Assembly (NCBI GenBank): GCA_964020085.1
Contig: OZ026607.1
Location: forward strand, 10,675,782 to 10,739,781
DNA: 64,000 bases
Direction: 5' to 3'
From: Micromussa lordhowensis
Taxonomy: Eukaryota > Cnidaria > Anthozoa > Scleractinia > Lobophylliidae
The notes beneath the pieces were generated by a model that had not been told where the DNA came from, ran no database searches, and saw only the letters and a program-made list of their open reading frames with translations. A program made the translations under genes and the position numbers. Below, piece after piece: positions 10,210 to 21,085 of this stretch (positions within the stretch are counted from its first letter, which is position 1; every line of letters starts with the position of its first letter).

Positions 10210-13200
10210 ACACACGGAAGAGGACGAAGGACAGCGCATCTCCCTGTGCTCCCCTGCCCCACACAGACGTATCAGCAATTGTAGACACTGGAGCACAGTC
10301 CGACCTATGGGCATTCTCCGACTTCCTCGCATGCGGCTTCTCCCGTGATCACCTGCACCCTATCCAGATGAGCTTGTCCGCTGCCAACCGCTCCCCCATT
10401 GCCATCGAAGGAGCATTCTTTGCAAAGCTGTCCACCAAGTCTCCCGACAGCCGAGAATTGTCATGTCGATCCATGGTTTACGTGAGCAGCTCAGTCCAGG
10501 ACATGTACCTATCATATGAGTCCCTCCTTAACCTGGGCCTCCTGGCAAATGGCTTCCCAGGTGGGAACAGCCCTCATAAACATCACCAACATGCGCCAGG
10601 GAGGACACCGCCAGTCAACGCCACATCCTCGCTCAATGACGGCTGCGATGCACCGCCTACACTGCACGGCCCTGCATGCTCTTGCCCACAGCGTCAAACC
10701 CCCCCACCACGCCCATCAGAGCTTCCATTCCCATGTACACCTGAAAACAATGCAAGGATGAAGGCTTGGCTCCTCCAAAGATATGGCTCCTCGACATTCA
10801 ACACCTGCCCCCACCACCCACTGCCCCGCATGGACGGGCTGCCGATAGAGATACACGTGGAGGCCACCGCCACACCCAAGGCTTGCCACACCCCGGCTAG
10901 CATCCCACTTCACTGGCAGCAGCGGGTCTACGACGACCTCCTCCGTGATGAAGCATTAGGGGTCATCGAGCGCGTCCCATATGGCAAGCCCGTGACATGG
11001 TGCCATCGCATGGTGATCACCCGGAAGCATGATGGCTCACCAAGGCGCACGGTCGACCTCTCGCCATTAAACAAATTCTGCAAACGTGAGACATTTTTAG
11101 CCGAATCTCCCTTCCAGCTGGCACGCCGCATCCCAAAAAACACCTGGAAAACGGTAACCGATGCATGGAATGGATACCACAGCGTACCCCTGCGTGAATC
11201 AGACCGACACCTCACAACATTCATCACACCGTTTGGGCGCTGGTGCTATACCAGGGCACCCCAAGGATTCCTATCTTCGGGAGACGGATACAATCGCCGA
11301 TTTGACGCTGTGCTCTCCACGTTTGAACGAAAAGAACGCTGTGTGGACGACACCATCCACCACGACACTGACCTGGAGCAGCACTGGTGGAGAACAATTG
11401 ACCTACTCACGCGGGTTGGACAAGCTGGCATCGTCCTCAACGCAGACAAGTTCCAATTCGCAGAGCGCAGCGTTGACTTTGCTGGCTTCCGAGTGTCCGA
11501 CTCATCGATTGAGCCACTCCCCAAATACCTAGATGCTATCAGGGAATTCCCCTCCCCAACCTCCACAACCGACATCAGGAGCTGGTTTGGCCTTGTCAAC
11601 CAGGTAGCCAACTATGCCCAGCTGCGCGACCTCATGACGCCCTTCAAGCCATTCCTCAGTCCCCGCTGCCAGTTCTCATGGTCCCCTGAGCTTGAGACCG
11701 CCTTCCAGTCCTCCAAGGAAGCCATTGTCGAAGCCATACGCAGAGGTGTGGAAATCTTTGACATGCAGTGCCGCACATGCCTCCGTCCCGACTGGTCCCG
11801 GCGTGGCATTGGTTACTTCCTGCTCCAACAGCACTGCGACTGCCCATCAGGACTCCCGGACTGTTGCCCGGGAGGATGGCGGATCACCCTTGCTGGCTCC
11901 CGCTTCCTCTCATCAGCAGAGCAACGCTATGCTGCAATCGAAGGGGAGGCGCTTGCTGTGGCCTGGGGCCTGGAGCAGACACGTTATTTCACCCAAGGTT
12001 GTGACAACCTCGTCATTGTCACTGACCACAAGCCCCTGACCAAGATATTTGGCGATCGGACCCTAGACGAGATTTCTAACTCCCGCTTGTTCCGCCTTAA
12101 GCAGCGAACCCTCCCCTGGCGCTTTGACATTGTCCACCGTCCAGGCAAGACCAACCATGCTGCCGACGCTGCTTCGCGATACCCCTCGCATTCAAACTCA
12201 GCAGGGCCGCCCAATCCCATAGAGTCTGCACTACTTGCCTCCATCCGCACCGATGCCCAGGAAGTCAGCACCATTCCATGGTCACTCCTCGCCCGCGAGA
12301 CTGCAGCAGATCCCTCCCTCAACCACATCCTACAGTTGATCGAGACAGGGAAGTCAACCTTCGACAACACTGACACTGCACTGGGGCCCCTATGGCCTGC
12401 CTGCGAGTCCTTCTATGCGCATGATGGTGTCCTGTTGTACCAAGATCGGGTAGTGGTTCCTTCCTCACTCCGCCACCACATACTGCAGCACCTCCACGCC
12501 GCTCACCAAGGAACCTTAACAATGGAACAACGCGCACGAGCGATCGTCTACTGGCCAGGGATGTCAAAGGACATTTGTGATACAAGAGATGGATGTGCTG
12601 ATTGCAATAGAAACGCACCATCCCAAGCTGCCACACCCCCTCACCCTTCCCCTCCGCCGTCAACACCTTTTGAAGCAGTGTTCGCAGACTTCTTTGACTA
12701 TGGTGGACGTCACTACCTTGTAGTGGGAGACCGACACTCGGGCTGGGTAGAGATACTAAGCTCATCAGCTGGCACGGACCTCGGAGGCTCCGCGGGCCTG
12801 ATTCGCCATCTGCGTTCCTTCTTTGCCACATTTGGCGTCCCGGAAGAGTTAGCCAGCGACGGTGGGCCAGAGTTCACAGCAGGAAACACAGAGAAGTTCC
12901 TACGCCTCTGGGGTGTACATCATCGCCTGTCATCAGTCGGCTTCCCTCAGTCCAACGGTCGGGCAGAAGTTGCTGTGAAAACAGCAAAGCGCCTGTTGAT
13001 GTCCAACACTGGACCCACAGGAAACCTCGCTCATGACCGATTCCTGCGTGCAATGTTACAGCTCCGCAACACCCCCGACCCAGACTGTCATCTCTCCCCA
13101 GCGCAGATCATCTTTGGTCGCCCACTGCGAGACAGCCTGACGTTCGTCAACAAACTGGAAAAATTCTCTAACCCTCACGTCCGACCCCTATGGCGCCATG

Positions 13201-13439
13201 CCTGGGCAGCCAAAGAGGAAGCGCTTAGGACACGTATGGCCCGGACCACGGAATCTCTCAAGGCCCACTCTAAGCCACTACGCCCCCTCTCCATCGGCGA
13301 AAGGGTGTTCCTGCAGAATCAACAGGGCAACCACCCAACCAAGTGGGACAGATCAGGCACGGTAGTAGAGTCACCTGGCTACGATCAGTACAGGGTAAAG
13401 GTGGATGGCTCTGGACGTCTGACCCTGCGCAATTGCTGA
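10179..13439 (+). CDS. pol: Pol polyprotein: protease, RT, RNase H, integrase
   Basis: The frame is open from 10179; the first methionine at 10368 lies after the protease motif AIVDTGAQSDLW (about 10278), so expression must come by fusion to Gag. From the residue at 10368: RT with TVDLSPLN and APQGF, and an active site CVDD at residues 325-328 in place of YxDD. RNase H has RPDWSRRGIGYFL, EGEALAVAW and TDHKPL. The HHCC zinc domain of integrase (HHILQHLHAAHQG...CADCNRN) precedes a core with ADFFDYGG, SDGGPEF and NGRAEVAVK (D, D, E). A TGA at 13437 interrupts the frame, which is otherwise open in phase to 13784. Confidence 0.93.
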   Translation, partial: SPSGPLTIELDTRKRTKDSASPCAPLPHTDVSAIVDTGAQSDLWAFSDFLACGFSRDHLHPIQMSLSAANRSPIAIEGAFFAKLSTKSPDSRELSCRSMVYVSSSVQDMYLSYESLLNLGLLANGFPGGNSPHKHHQHAPGRTPPVNATSSLNDGCDAPPTLHGPACSCPQRQTPPPRPSELPFPCTPENNARMKAWLLQRYGSSTFNTCPHHPLPRMDGLPIEIHVEATATPKACHTPASIPLHWQQRVYDDLLRDEALGVIERVPYGKPVTWCHRMVITRKHDGSPRRTVDLSPLNKFCKRETFLAESPFQLARRIPKNTWKTVTDAWNGYHSVPLRESDRHLTTFITPFGRWCYTRAPQGFLSSGDGYNRRFDAVLSTFERKERCVDDTIHHDTDLEQHWWRTIDLLTRVGQAGIVLNADKFQFAERSVDFAGFRVSDSSIEPLPKYLDAIREFPSPTSTTDIRSWFGLVNQVANYAQLRDLMTPFKPFLSPRCQFSWSPELETAFQSSKEAIVEAIRRGVEIFDMQCRTCLRPDWSRRGIGYFLLQQHCDCPSGLPDCCPGGWRITLAGSRFLSSAEQRYAAIEGEALAVAWGLEQTRYFTQGCDNLVIVTDHKPLTKIFGDRTLDEISNSRLFRLKQRTLPWRFDIVHRPGKTNHAADAASRYPSHSNSAGPPNPIESALLASIRTDAQEVSTIPWSLLARETAADPSLNHILQLIETGKSTFDNTDTALGPLWPACESFYAHDGVLLYQDRVVVPSSLRHHILQHLHAAHQGTLTMEQRARAIVYWPGMSKDICDTRDGCADCNRNAPSQAATPPHPSPPPSTPFEAVFADFFDYGGRHYLVVGDRHSGWVEILSSSAGTDLGGSAGLIRHLRSFFATFGVPEELASDGGPEFTAGNTEKFLRLWGVHHRLSSVGFPQSNGRAEVAVKTAKRLLMSNTGPTGNLAHDRFLRAMLQLRNTPDPDCHLSPAQIIFGRPLRDSLTFVNKLEKFSNPHVRPLWRHAWAAKEEALRTRMARTTESLKAHSKPLRPLSIGERVFLQNQQGNHPTKWDRSGTVVESPGYDQYRVKVDGSGRLTLRNC

Positions 13440-13784
13440 TTCCTGAGGGCGTACACACCAGCCACTCCATCCCTTCCTCAAGGGCCCACAGCGGAACCGC
13501 ACCTCACCCGCATCGGCGACCAAGCACCTGCACCACCACCTCCCGCGGCTGTGGAGCCCATCCCAGTCGACGCACCCACCACCGACGAAACAACTCCGCC
13601 AGACCGCCTATTACCGTTGACAACGACTCCCGCATCGCCGGCACAGGTCCCTACCGACCATTCATGCCCGGGACCTTCCTCAGCTCCCGAGCCACCAGCA
13701 CCAGACCAGCAACCGCGCCCAAGACGCGTCCGGCAACCCCCCAAGCACTATGAGCCGGAAACTGGACAGTGGATTGAGCGTTAA
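13440..13784 (+). pseudogene. C-terminal tail of Pol beyond an in-frame TGA
   Basis: The reading frame of pol continues after the TGA at 13437-13439 for another 115 codons without a stop. It is proline- and threonine-rich, has RPRRVRQPPKHYE near the end, and stops at WIER. Such P-rich tails ending in a basic RxRRxRxPPxxY motif are usual for the integrase end of this gypsy group. I infer that the TGA is a nonsense change in this copy, or a read-through site. Confidence 0.75.
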
Positions 13785-13824
13785 GCGTTGAGTTCGCCCC
13801 TCTATAAAGGCCTATAGCGTCCCG

Positions 13825-13836
13825 AACTGGGGGGGA
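13825..13836 (+). promoter_or_regulatory. Polypurine tract of the gypsy element
   Basis: The sequence aactgggggggа-type G run ending GGGGGGA directly abuts the TG of the 3' LTR at 13837. This is the position and composition expected for the plus-strand primer. Confidence 0.8.
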
Positions 13837-14176
13837 TGCAGAGATACTGTTGATAGAGATATTGTTGACACTTAAGGATAGTAACACAACGTATATGTAT
13901 CGTTTTCTACGTAACCGCTGACCACTTTGTGAGTCCAGTATTCACTGGTCGGACATTCTGTTTAAGCCTTGTTCACGAGCATCTGCTTAGGAAATCATAG
14001 CCATGTCATAACTCCTCACTCGTTTGTGACAATAATACGTAGGTTTATTGTTATGTTTATGTACTCCGTCCTTTCGTTGCCCAATCTTACTTTAATTTTG
14101 TCTCATTTCTGTGTATTAGGACTCGTTCATCGTTGTGATTAAAGACCTATTATCATCGAGAAGGCTTGTTTCTTCA
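13837..14176 (+). repeat. 3' LTR
   Basis: The 340 bp differ from the 5' LTR at two bases and are followed by the GGCAG duplication at 14177-14181. Confidence 0.95.
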
Positions 14177-14338
14177 GGCAGTAGCACAAAACAGACAGTG
14201 TTGGACTGATAGCGTGATGGACTTATAATTTTTTCATGCCTACTGACGTGATGAGATTAAGGAAAGCTGTTGCATTTACTTACTTCTAAGCAATTATATA
14301 TATACAATCTCTTTTATAGACCTGTTGATTGTACTTAC

Positions 14339-14451
14339 TGGTCTTGCAGGGCCAGCTTTAGTCCAGTTGATGCCAGTGGTTCTACATACTTTCCAAAGGA
14401 AGTTGCATTTTCAGCACTAGCATTTCCTTGAAGAGCTCTTGAATAAACACC
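14339..14451 (-). CDS. ACAD11: ACAD10/11-like exon (linker, QGVYSRALQGNAS)
   Basis: A 113-nt exon starts after ggttccatgcag and ends GACCA|gtaagtac. It encodes GVYSRALQGNASAENATSFG followed by a helix ending in STGLKLALQD. The start matches the (A)QGVYxRxLxGNAS signature that follows the kinase-like domain in ACAD10/11. It ends in phase 2. The young gypsy element inserted 163 bp downstream of the donor, in the next intron. Confidence 0.92.
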
Positions 14452-16214
14452 CTGCATGGAACCAATAGTAGGATCGTTATTAAGGTTTATCTGCTGCTCC
14501 CTTCATAGGAAATCTACAACCCATAGTTATTGTTGTGGATTTCTATAAAGATTTGGTACAAAATGTTTCATTTCATACATGACAATCACAATCTGTGTCA
14601 CGAACATATTGTACGCTTGTCCATTATGACAATGTTGTACTGTCTAAATCAGCCTTTTCTGAACAATAAGTGTTTTGGAGCTCCACTTATCACAACTTTC
14701 TTCAAATTATGTCAGATGTGAAATATTTAACATAAGTTAGGTCCTTTTGTTTGGTTCAAAATTTACACCAGGTGTAACTAATCAATGATAAAGAAAATCA
14801 AGGAACAATAATCAATTGGTTGCCAGTGATTAATCATCTGATTAGTCATTGATCATTCTTGGCTTGTATGACGTTAGAGTTTCTATATTATTTTGGTTTC
14901 TTTATCTGCCATGTTGGTGTTCCCACACAGGTAAAATTTACATATGTTTATATGCCATAGCTGGGCAGCTACAATGGATTATTTGAGAAATTAATGTGTC
15001 CCTTCAATTGGTGAGCTTTGCAGTAAAAATTCCAATATCATCACACTATTGCAGATATCATGAAGATATCATGAAAACATTTGCTGATGTTTGAGTGGAT
15101 CCGGTCACTATTCTCTATGAGCAGTTTAACTCTGAGTGCCATCTTTCTATCAAAGCAATGGATTTGCTAAGCTACCTGGTTCTTGTAATAAGTTTTTACA
15201 CCAAATAATAGTTCAAAACATACAAGATTTTAGAGGCCTACAACTTTGTTGTGTCGGGATTTGTAACAGGCATCCAAGGTTGCATCATCTCTAGGAAACA
15301 TCTTGTCCCAGGAATGAATGACCCTTTGATCTTGGTTTGGGTGATACCCGAGAAAGACAGAGCAATCAAATCAGCCTTTGCTAAGGATGCAAATCAGGGC
15401 TCACAGAATTGTGCTCACACATAGCAAGCACGTTATTTTACATTGAAGCACGGACAAGAATTTGCGGTAAACTGTCTTGCATCAAAGTGAAACCTCTGCC
15501 AGAAAACTGAAAGCGGATTTAGATGATTTATACTGGCAAAAAAAGATGAAGATCATGCCGAAAATGTGGTTGTAGTGTTTCTTCAGTTTTGCAGCTCCAG
15601 TGGTGGTTAAAATATATTTATTATCCATTTGAAATGCCTGACGAACCAATGAAGGAAAAGGAAGCCACTGAAAGAGGCAGGAAACGAACAAGGGAGGGTA
15701 GCTCTCAAACTAATGAAGAGGATGCACCCAATCAACATCACAAGCCAGGATGATCTTATTGAAGAAGAAAATAGGCTCCATTACCAGCTGTTGTTCGGGA
15801 AGGGAACTGGACACATGGACTTAGTATTGTCAATTTCAACCAATATAAAATCAGCCTGCCTGAACCGAGCAGGCTGTATAAATTATTTTTCTTGCAGTAG
15901 CAAAGAAGTTGTGTGATATAAAGTGCGACCACGTTAGCGGAACATTTAACCAAATACCGTCAACTGATGAAATCTTGCAAGACCTAAACCATAGTGGCAT
16001 ATACAACACGAAAACAGTCAACAGACTTACGCGTGGGAATCTATATTTGAATGATGTGGTGCTAGAACGTCCGATAGTGAACAAAGTCAACAAAGAAAGG
16101 GATAAACCTAACCCAGGACCTAAAGATTGAGCTTAAGAGACACAACACTGAGTCAAATTGACGTATAGTATTATTGAAGGAAAACGACACCAGTCTTTGG
16201 CACAGCCAGAAAAA
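14452..16214. other. Intron DNA without a recognisable gene
   Basis: Several short frames occur on the plus strand at about 15600-16130. They are broken by stops and match no family I recognise. An imperfect palindrome of ATCAATGA motifs lies at about 14778-14865. Confidence 0.4.
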
Positions 16215-16629
16215 AATTAAATTTTTGACTTTTTTTGTAAAAAAAGTACCTCTTAGTCGGCGCGTCGGGTATGTTATGGATGGGTGGTTCAGTGAGTGGA
16301 TCAGTGAGAGATGTATGTATGTCACACCAATCAGATTGGATCTACTATCAAACACCAATCAAATTTCCTGTTGTAAAGGTAAATGCTATGTGAGTTGATT
16401 TGATCCCGATACAGTTGAGAACGGCCATATTTATTCTTCTATAAAAGAGGGGGAAGTATTCATATATTGGGTTTACCTTGACATTTTCTGTGGCTTATTA
16501 GGCTGATGATTTTGTGGGCAGGTTTGATAGTCATTTGCAATTGGACTGAAACAGTGTTTGGCATTTAACTATGAGCATGCCATGAAGGGTCTAGCTTTTC
16601 CCATTAGATAAGATAAGGTTTTGAATTAA
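16215..16629 (+). repeat. Left inverted arm, outer block
   Basis: This matches the reverse complement of about 28930-29320. Shared landmarks are GTACCTCTTAGTCGGCGCG, GTCACACCAATCAGATTGG, the ATGAATACTTCC/GGAAGTATTCAT region and TAGCTTTTCCCATTAGATAA. It ends at a TTAA (16626-16629). Confidence 0.85.
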
Positions 16630-18376
16630 ATAAGTCTTAGCCACTCTACTACTAGGTTTAAGATGCAAATGAAAAAACTTCTATGACAGGAACAATCATA
16701 TTTTAGGGGAGCGGAATGCGCTACTGGGAATTTGAAGAGGTTGCGACCAGGTACAAATTGTTTGTGTGTTGTATTGAAATCTAAAGATTGTCGCAGAGTC
16801 CATAATAAGTGTCCCCAGCGTGTCATCCATTTCAGTATTCATTGATAAGTTTTAATGTGAAGAGGGAAGAGACTGCAAATTTTAATTTGGTCAACAGAAC
16901 AAAAAGATATTATTCTGTGACGATTTTAAAATTAGAATGGTTCTTGTTTACTACTGGAATGAGAAGATATGTTTTAAATGAAACTAAATCTTTTCTTTTC
17001 TATATTATCAGGTTTTTCGCTTTTTCACATTAATAACCAGCACGAGTTGTTGTAGAAGGAAAAAGAAATTATTTTTGTTCAAGGTAACTTAAGTGTGGTA
17101 TATGAAGTCTTGGCCGTTTTATTGTATAAACCCAGGGACTTTAGTAATTGAAAAATAAAGGCTAACATGTAGATTGCCGGTTTGTGATTTTTAGTCCGGT
17201 TTGGAGTGGGGTGTGACAGTTACGTACATACATTGGGTTGTTTTAGAGTGTATGATTTTCAGTGTAATGGCTAGCAGTGGCGGATCTAGGGGAGGGGCTC
17301 CCCCCCTATTTTGAGTAAAAAGAAGAAGAAATGACAGGAGGAAGAAAAGTCGGATTTTCAATGTGTCAGAGTGGTTTTTTTCTTTCTACTTTCGGTGAAG
17401 TAGTGTTGTTGTGTTGAGTTGTGTAAAAAGGGTAAACTTGTGACTCGTATAAAATGTGAAAAGTTCACTTAACTTGAGTATTTTTGAGCAAAAATTCCTC
17501 TTGGGGGTTGGAAGGGCTATGTGATCAGTGAGTGAGGGAGTTATACATGTGCACGTGTCACACCAATCACAGTGTGGATTGTATCAAAGAACGAATCAAA
17601 TTGCTGTTAGAAAATAAAATGGTATCTACATTAATCTGGAGATGTGTCAGATCACTGTAGTTTGTTCAGTCAAACATTTTATGGCTTACTAATTAGTTAT
17701 CTCACCATGTATATCATAAATTCCCAGTTTCTCTCTTGCTGTACATTGCAACCAAAAAGACTTGTCAAATCGACCAAAATCATTACTGTAAACAACTGCA
17801 TGAATGCTCCTGCAGAGACTTCATAAAAAATAACTCTTGCACGCCTTGCATGCCTATGTTTAAATCGGCCAAAGCAAACCGAATTAGCAAAACATATATA
17901 TCGTGTCAACTTAACTGCAGAAACTATGCTAACACAACCTGTGTGACCTTTAACATGACATTTGCTACACCACAGTCAAATGGCTCTGCTCTTGTTAAAA
18001 CTCATCCATAGAACACAGCATATAATGCCCATCCCAACAATGTGTGGAAGGACAAAATTAAAAAATGGCACATATTATAATGTTACGAGCCGTAAGTGTC
18101 ATGTGGGTCTGTGTATGATTGTATGACATTTCCAGCGACCAGAAGCACCGCATGGATTTAAAATTTACGTCATAGACATGCTCTGCAAATCACGGGCCAA
18201 GCGTGAGAAGAGGGCTGCATACTTCAACATCAAAAAGTTGATCATCGACGGTGCTCTTTATCATGGCGAAGAAACATTACAATATCCTTTCTTTGGGCGT
18301 TTAATGAATAACAAAACAAAACAAAGAAGAAAATGAGTTACGAAAGTAACACCTACGTAGTAATAGAGTAATAAAT
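16630..18376. mobile_element. 1.75-kb segment inserted in the left arm at TTAA
   Basis: It is bracketed by TTAA at 16626-16629 and 18377-18380, whereas the right arm has one TTAA at the equivalent point (about 28925-28930). I see no clear terminal inverted repeats. Near 17520-17640 it has a diverged relative of the arm itself (TGATCAGTGAGTGAG... GTCACACCAATCACAG). At 17276 it has GTGGCGGATCTAGGGGAGGG, a motif resembling common short transposon ends. A short plus-strand coding-like stretch at about 18174-18337 is unidentified. Confidence 0.5.
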
Positions 18377-19057
18377 TTAAGAGAGAATGCACAGGAAAAT
18401 CGAGCAACATGGAGAATTCGTGGCCACAGTCGAAAATCTAACCTATCCTCATTTTCAGTCTATAGAGAGTTACTGACGAGTTTACAAACCTCCTGGGGTT
18501 TATTTTCCGAAATACGGCCGATTTTTGGAATTATTTGAGATTTTGGATTTCGCCCGTCTGAAGCCTGAAATTAACCGCCTCACAAGGGAAAATCGACCGG
18601 CTGAAAAAACTGCTTTCGCGTAACCAAACATGTTAGCCTATCGGTAATCTAACACTTAATTCCTATAAAATGGACATCGAACATCCTATTTACAACATAT
18701 TTCCGGCTCTGAAGTGTAAAATCAACGCTTGTTAAGCGCATTCAAAATGGCCATTTGATAAGAGTTGACGAATGCGAAAATTTATAGGCAAAACTGAAAT
18801 CGAGCTCCTGGTTATGGGAATTCTCCAAATAGCCCCAAAGTTTGGTTTTGAAGCCCTGAAATATAGTTTTTAAACGTGCATTAAAATTTTGGTTGGGTTT
18901 TTTAGCGAGCGCTTCACAATGAGTAGACCACTTTGAAGAAATTGTGCGCTCAGTGACCTCAAATTGACCTCAGATTGTTTGTTTACATTGACTAGTCGCA
19001 TCGGTTACATTGAAATGAGTGCTCCATATTAACCAATTTTCTCATTCCGTATTTAAT
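18377..19057 (+). repeat. Left inverted arm, middle block
   Basis: About 680 bp match the reverse complement of about 28262-28927. Shared landmarks are GGCCACAGTCGAAAA, TCAGTCTATAGAGAGTTACT, AAACCAAACTTTGGGGCTAT (opposite strand) and GACTAGTCGCATCGGTTACA. Identity is high enough to follow by eye along its whole length. Confidence 0.9.
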
Positions 19058-20708
19058 TAGTCGGGCGAGACCGACTTTAAATTTACCCTGCATTTCTCCA
19101 CAAAACTCAGTCACGTGCAATGGGGAATACCGCAGACCCAGTCGAAGTCGATGGTGGATACGTCGATGGTGTAATCTTTTCTATGCTCAAAGATACAGAC
19201 CCACACACCGTTCGTGGTAGATCCACTAAAAAAGATGGCGTGTGTAATGACCATATATTTCGAAACGGGTCTTTCGGCGAACTCAAAATAGCAAAAGAAT
19301 CAAATGATTTAGCCGATTTAGCGAAGATCTTACCAGAATCATACCAGAAATCAAATTCTCAGTGAACAGGAAATGTGGACAGAATGTTGCTACAGACAAC
19401 AGAACATTTACTGATAAAGACAAGGTGCGTTGTATTCAAACTCTAGGAAGCGACTACAAAGATGCCATGTTGAACTGCGAAAGTGACTTTCATCAGAGTG
19501 AGGATAAACGTACTAGTAAGCTTAATTGTCATAAGCTTAGGTCTAGTTATTATTGTTCGATAGACCTGAAATCTTAAGTAATCTAAATATTGTTTATGAA
19601 AGCTGTCATTCTCTGGCTCGTCATGAATACCTCCAAGGAGGTCAACAGCAGTTTTTCATTATTGTATTTTTCAGTATTCGCTATCAGACGTTGATATCAG
19701 ACATTGATACGTTTCTTTTAGCCTTGTTTATTGTTTCATGAGAATTAAAATCTAAAGTAATCAAAGTTTTGTTTATGAACGCCGTAGTTCTCTAGCTTGC
19801 TTTTAATACCTCTTAGAATGTAAAACAATCAGAGAACACTCTTCCCACGCGTTAACTGTTGAGTTGTTAATATTTTGGTTACGTTGTCTTGTAACTACGG
19901 TGTATTTACGATCAGCCGAGTGAAACAATAAGTAGTGTGGTTCACTAATAGTTATCATGCACGGTTAATAAAATTTTGCTGGTTGAAAATAAACCATGAA
20001 AATTCACTTTAACTTGCATATTTCTGTGTACAGTCGAACCTCAGATCGCGGCAACCTCTCTCTCTCTCCTGTTGGGGTAAATATAAAAAATATTTTGGAA
20101 CGCGCAAACAGTTTCACCCACACGAAGGCACTAATGTAGAAACCTCGGCTCACTTACACCGCCATTAAGCGTCCTTTTTAAGAATATTTTTAACATTTAC
20201 TTGTAGTATAAAAGATGCTCTATACCTTTTAGAGTACTGACCACAGTGTGTTCAACCTTGGTCCCAGGGCCTTTTCCCTTCCCACACCATGAAAAAGGCC
20301 CTAGGAGCGAGGTTGATAGTGTGTTGTTTAGGAGTGCTGCCTCTTAGGCCATTTACTTTTTTTTTGTTTACTGTCGAATGCGTTCTCCGATTATCGGTCT
20401 GTCGGTTGGTCAGTCGGAAATTAAAAAAAGCCAAACCATGAAAAAAAAAAGAAGAAGAAGACTCGAACTAGGAGGCCTAGTACCTCAGCATAATAACATG
20501 AGGAGCCTGGAAACGGCAAGACGTGGTTAAACTCAAACGTGAACAGCGAAAAAAAGATGATAGAACATTGACTGTATTGGAATTATGTGTAATTACCTTC
20601 TTCATAACGTTTTTTTGGAAAACGCGAAAACGGGCAATAGCCCACAAACGAGGACATTGGACAAACAAGTAACTGGTCAAAACTAGTAGCAGCATATCTT
20701 CCTGTAGC
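19058..20708. other. Unmatched segment in the left arm
   Basis: This 1.65-kb stretch has no counterpart in the right arm, where the flanking blocks are adjacent (about 28262). It begins TTAGTCGGGCGAGACCGA and ends near GTAGCCCGACTTACGA, so AGTCGGGC is inverted at its two ends. It may be an insertion with short inverted ends. It contains an 81-codon plus-strand frame (19120-19365) of unknown nature. It also has a small palindromic MITE-like piece at 20251-20317 (CAACCTTGGTCCCAGGGCCT pairing with AGGCCCTAGGAGCGAGGTTG). Confidence 0.5.
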
Positions 20709-21085
20709 CCGACTTACGATCTTAGATCGTCTTGTTTGAGAATGAATCTGACTTACCATTGTATAATGGCATCAGATAGGAGCATGGATTGTCTTGCAGC
20801 GGCAGAATTAAGCCGATGGCGGCTGTATATAATTGGCTGCAGTTGTTGTCCAACTAGATGTGGTGCAAAAGTTTCAAACTCCTCCGTCGAAATTACCTAG
20901 AATTCTATCTGAATGTAAGAAACGCTGCAGTTCATCAATCTAATGCGTGGGTAAGTTGTGGAGACATCTGTGACACACTTAGATCTGTTATAGTGTTCTA
21001 ACTTAGCTTACTCTTGAGCTGATGAGACCCGAAAGCAGAGCGTTATTGTCGATTGCGTGACATATTTTGAAAAGCTTGGGTCTTC
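20709..21085 (+). repeat. Left inverted arm, inner block
   Basis: This matches the reverse complement of about 27905-28262. Shared landmarks are TTGAGAATGAATCTGACTTA, CATTGTATAATGGCATC, GCATGGATTGTCTTGC and GCAGAGCGTTATT. Confidence 0.85.

Larger units (their letters stand above)
8703..14176 (+). mobile_element. Young Ty3/gypsy LTR retrotransposon, 5474 bp
   Basis: It has two 340-bp LTRs (8703-9042 and 13837-14176) beginning TGCAGAGATA and ending TTTCTTCA. The flanking 5-bp duplication GGCAG is at 8698-8702 and 14177-14181. The LTRs differ at two positions (ctgcttCgg/ctgcttAgg and gtactCtg/gtactCcg contexts), about 0.6%, so the insertion is recent. Inside are gag, a protease-RT-RNase H-integrase frame, and a G-rich polypurine tract immediately before the 3' LTR. 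The internal region is GC-rich with many C-ending codons, unlike the AT-rich surroundings. It lies in an intron of the ACAD10/11-like gene, in antisense orientation to it. Confidence 0.97.
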
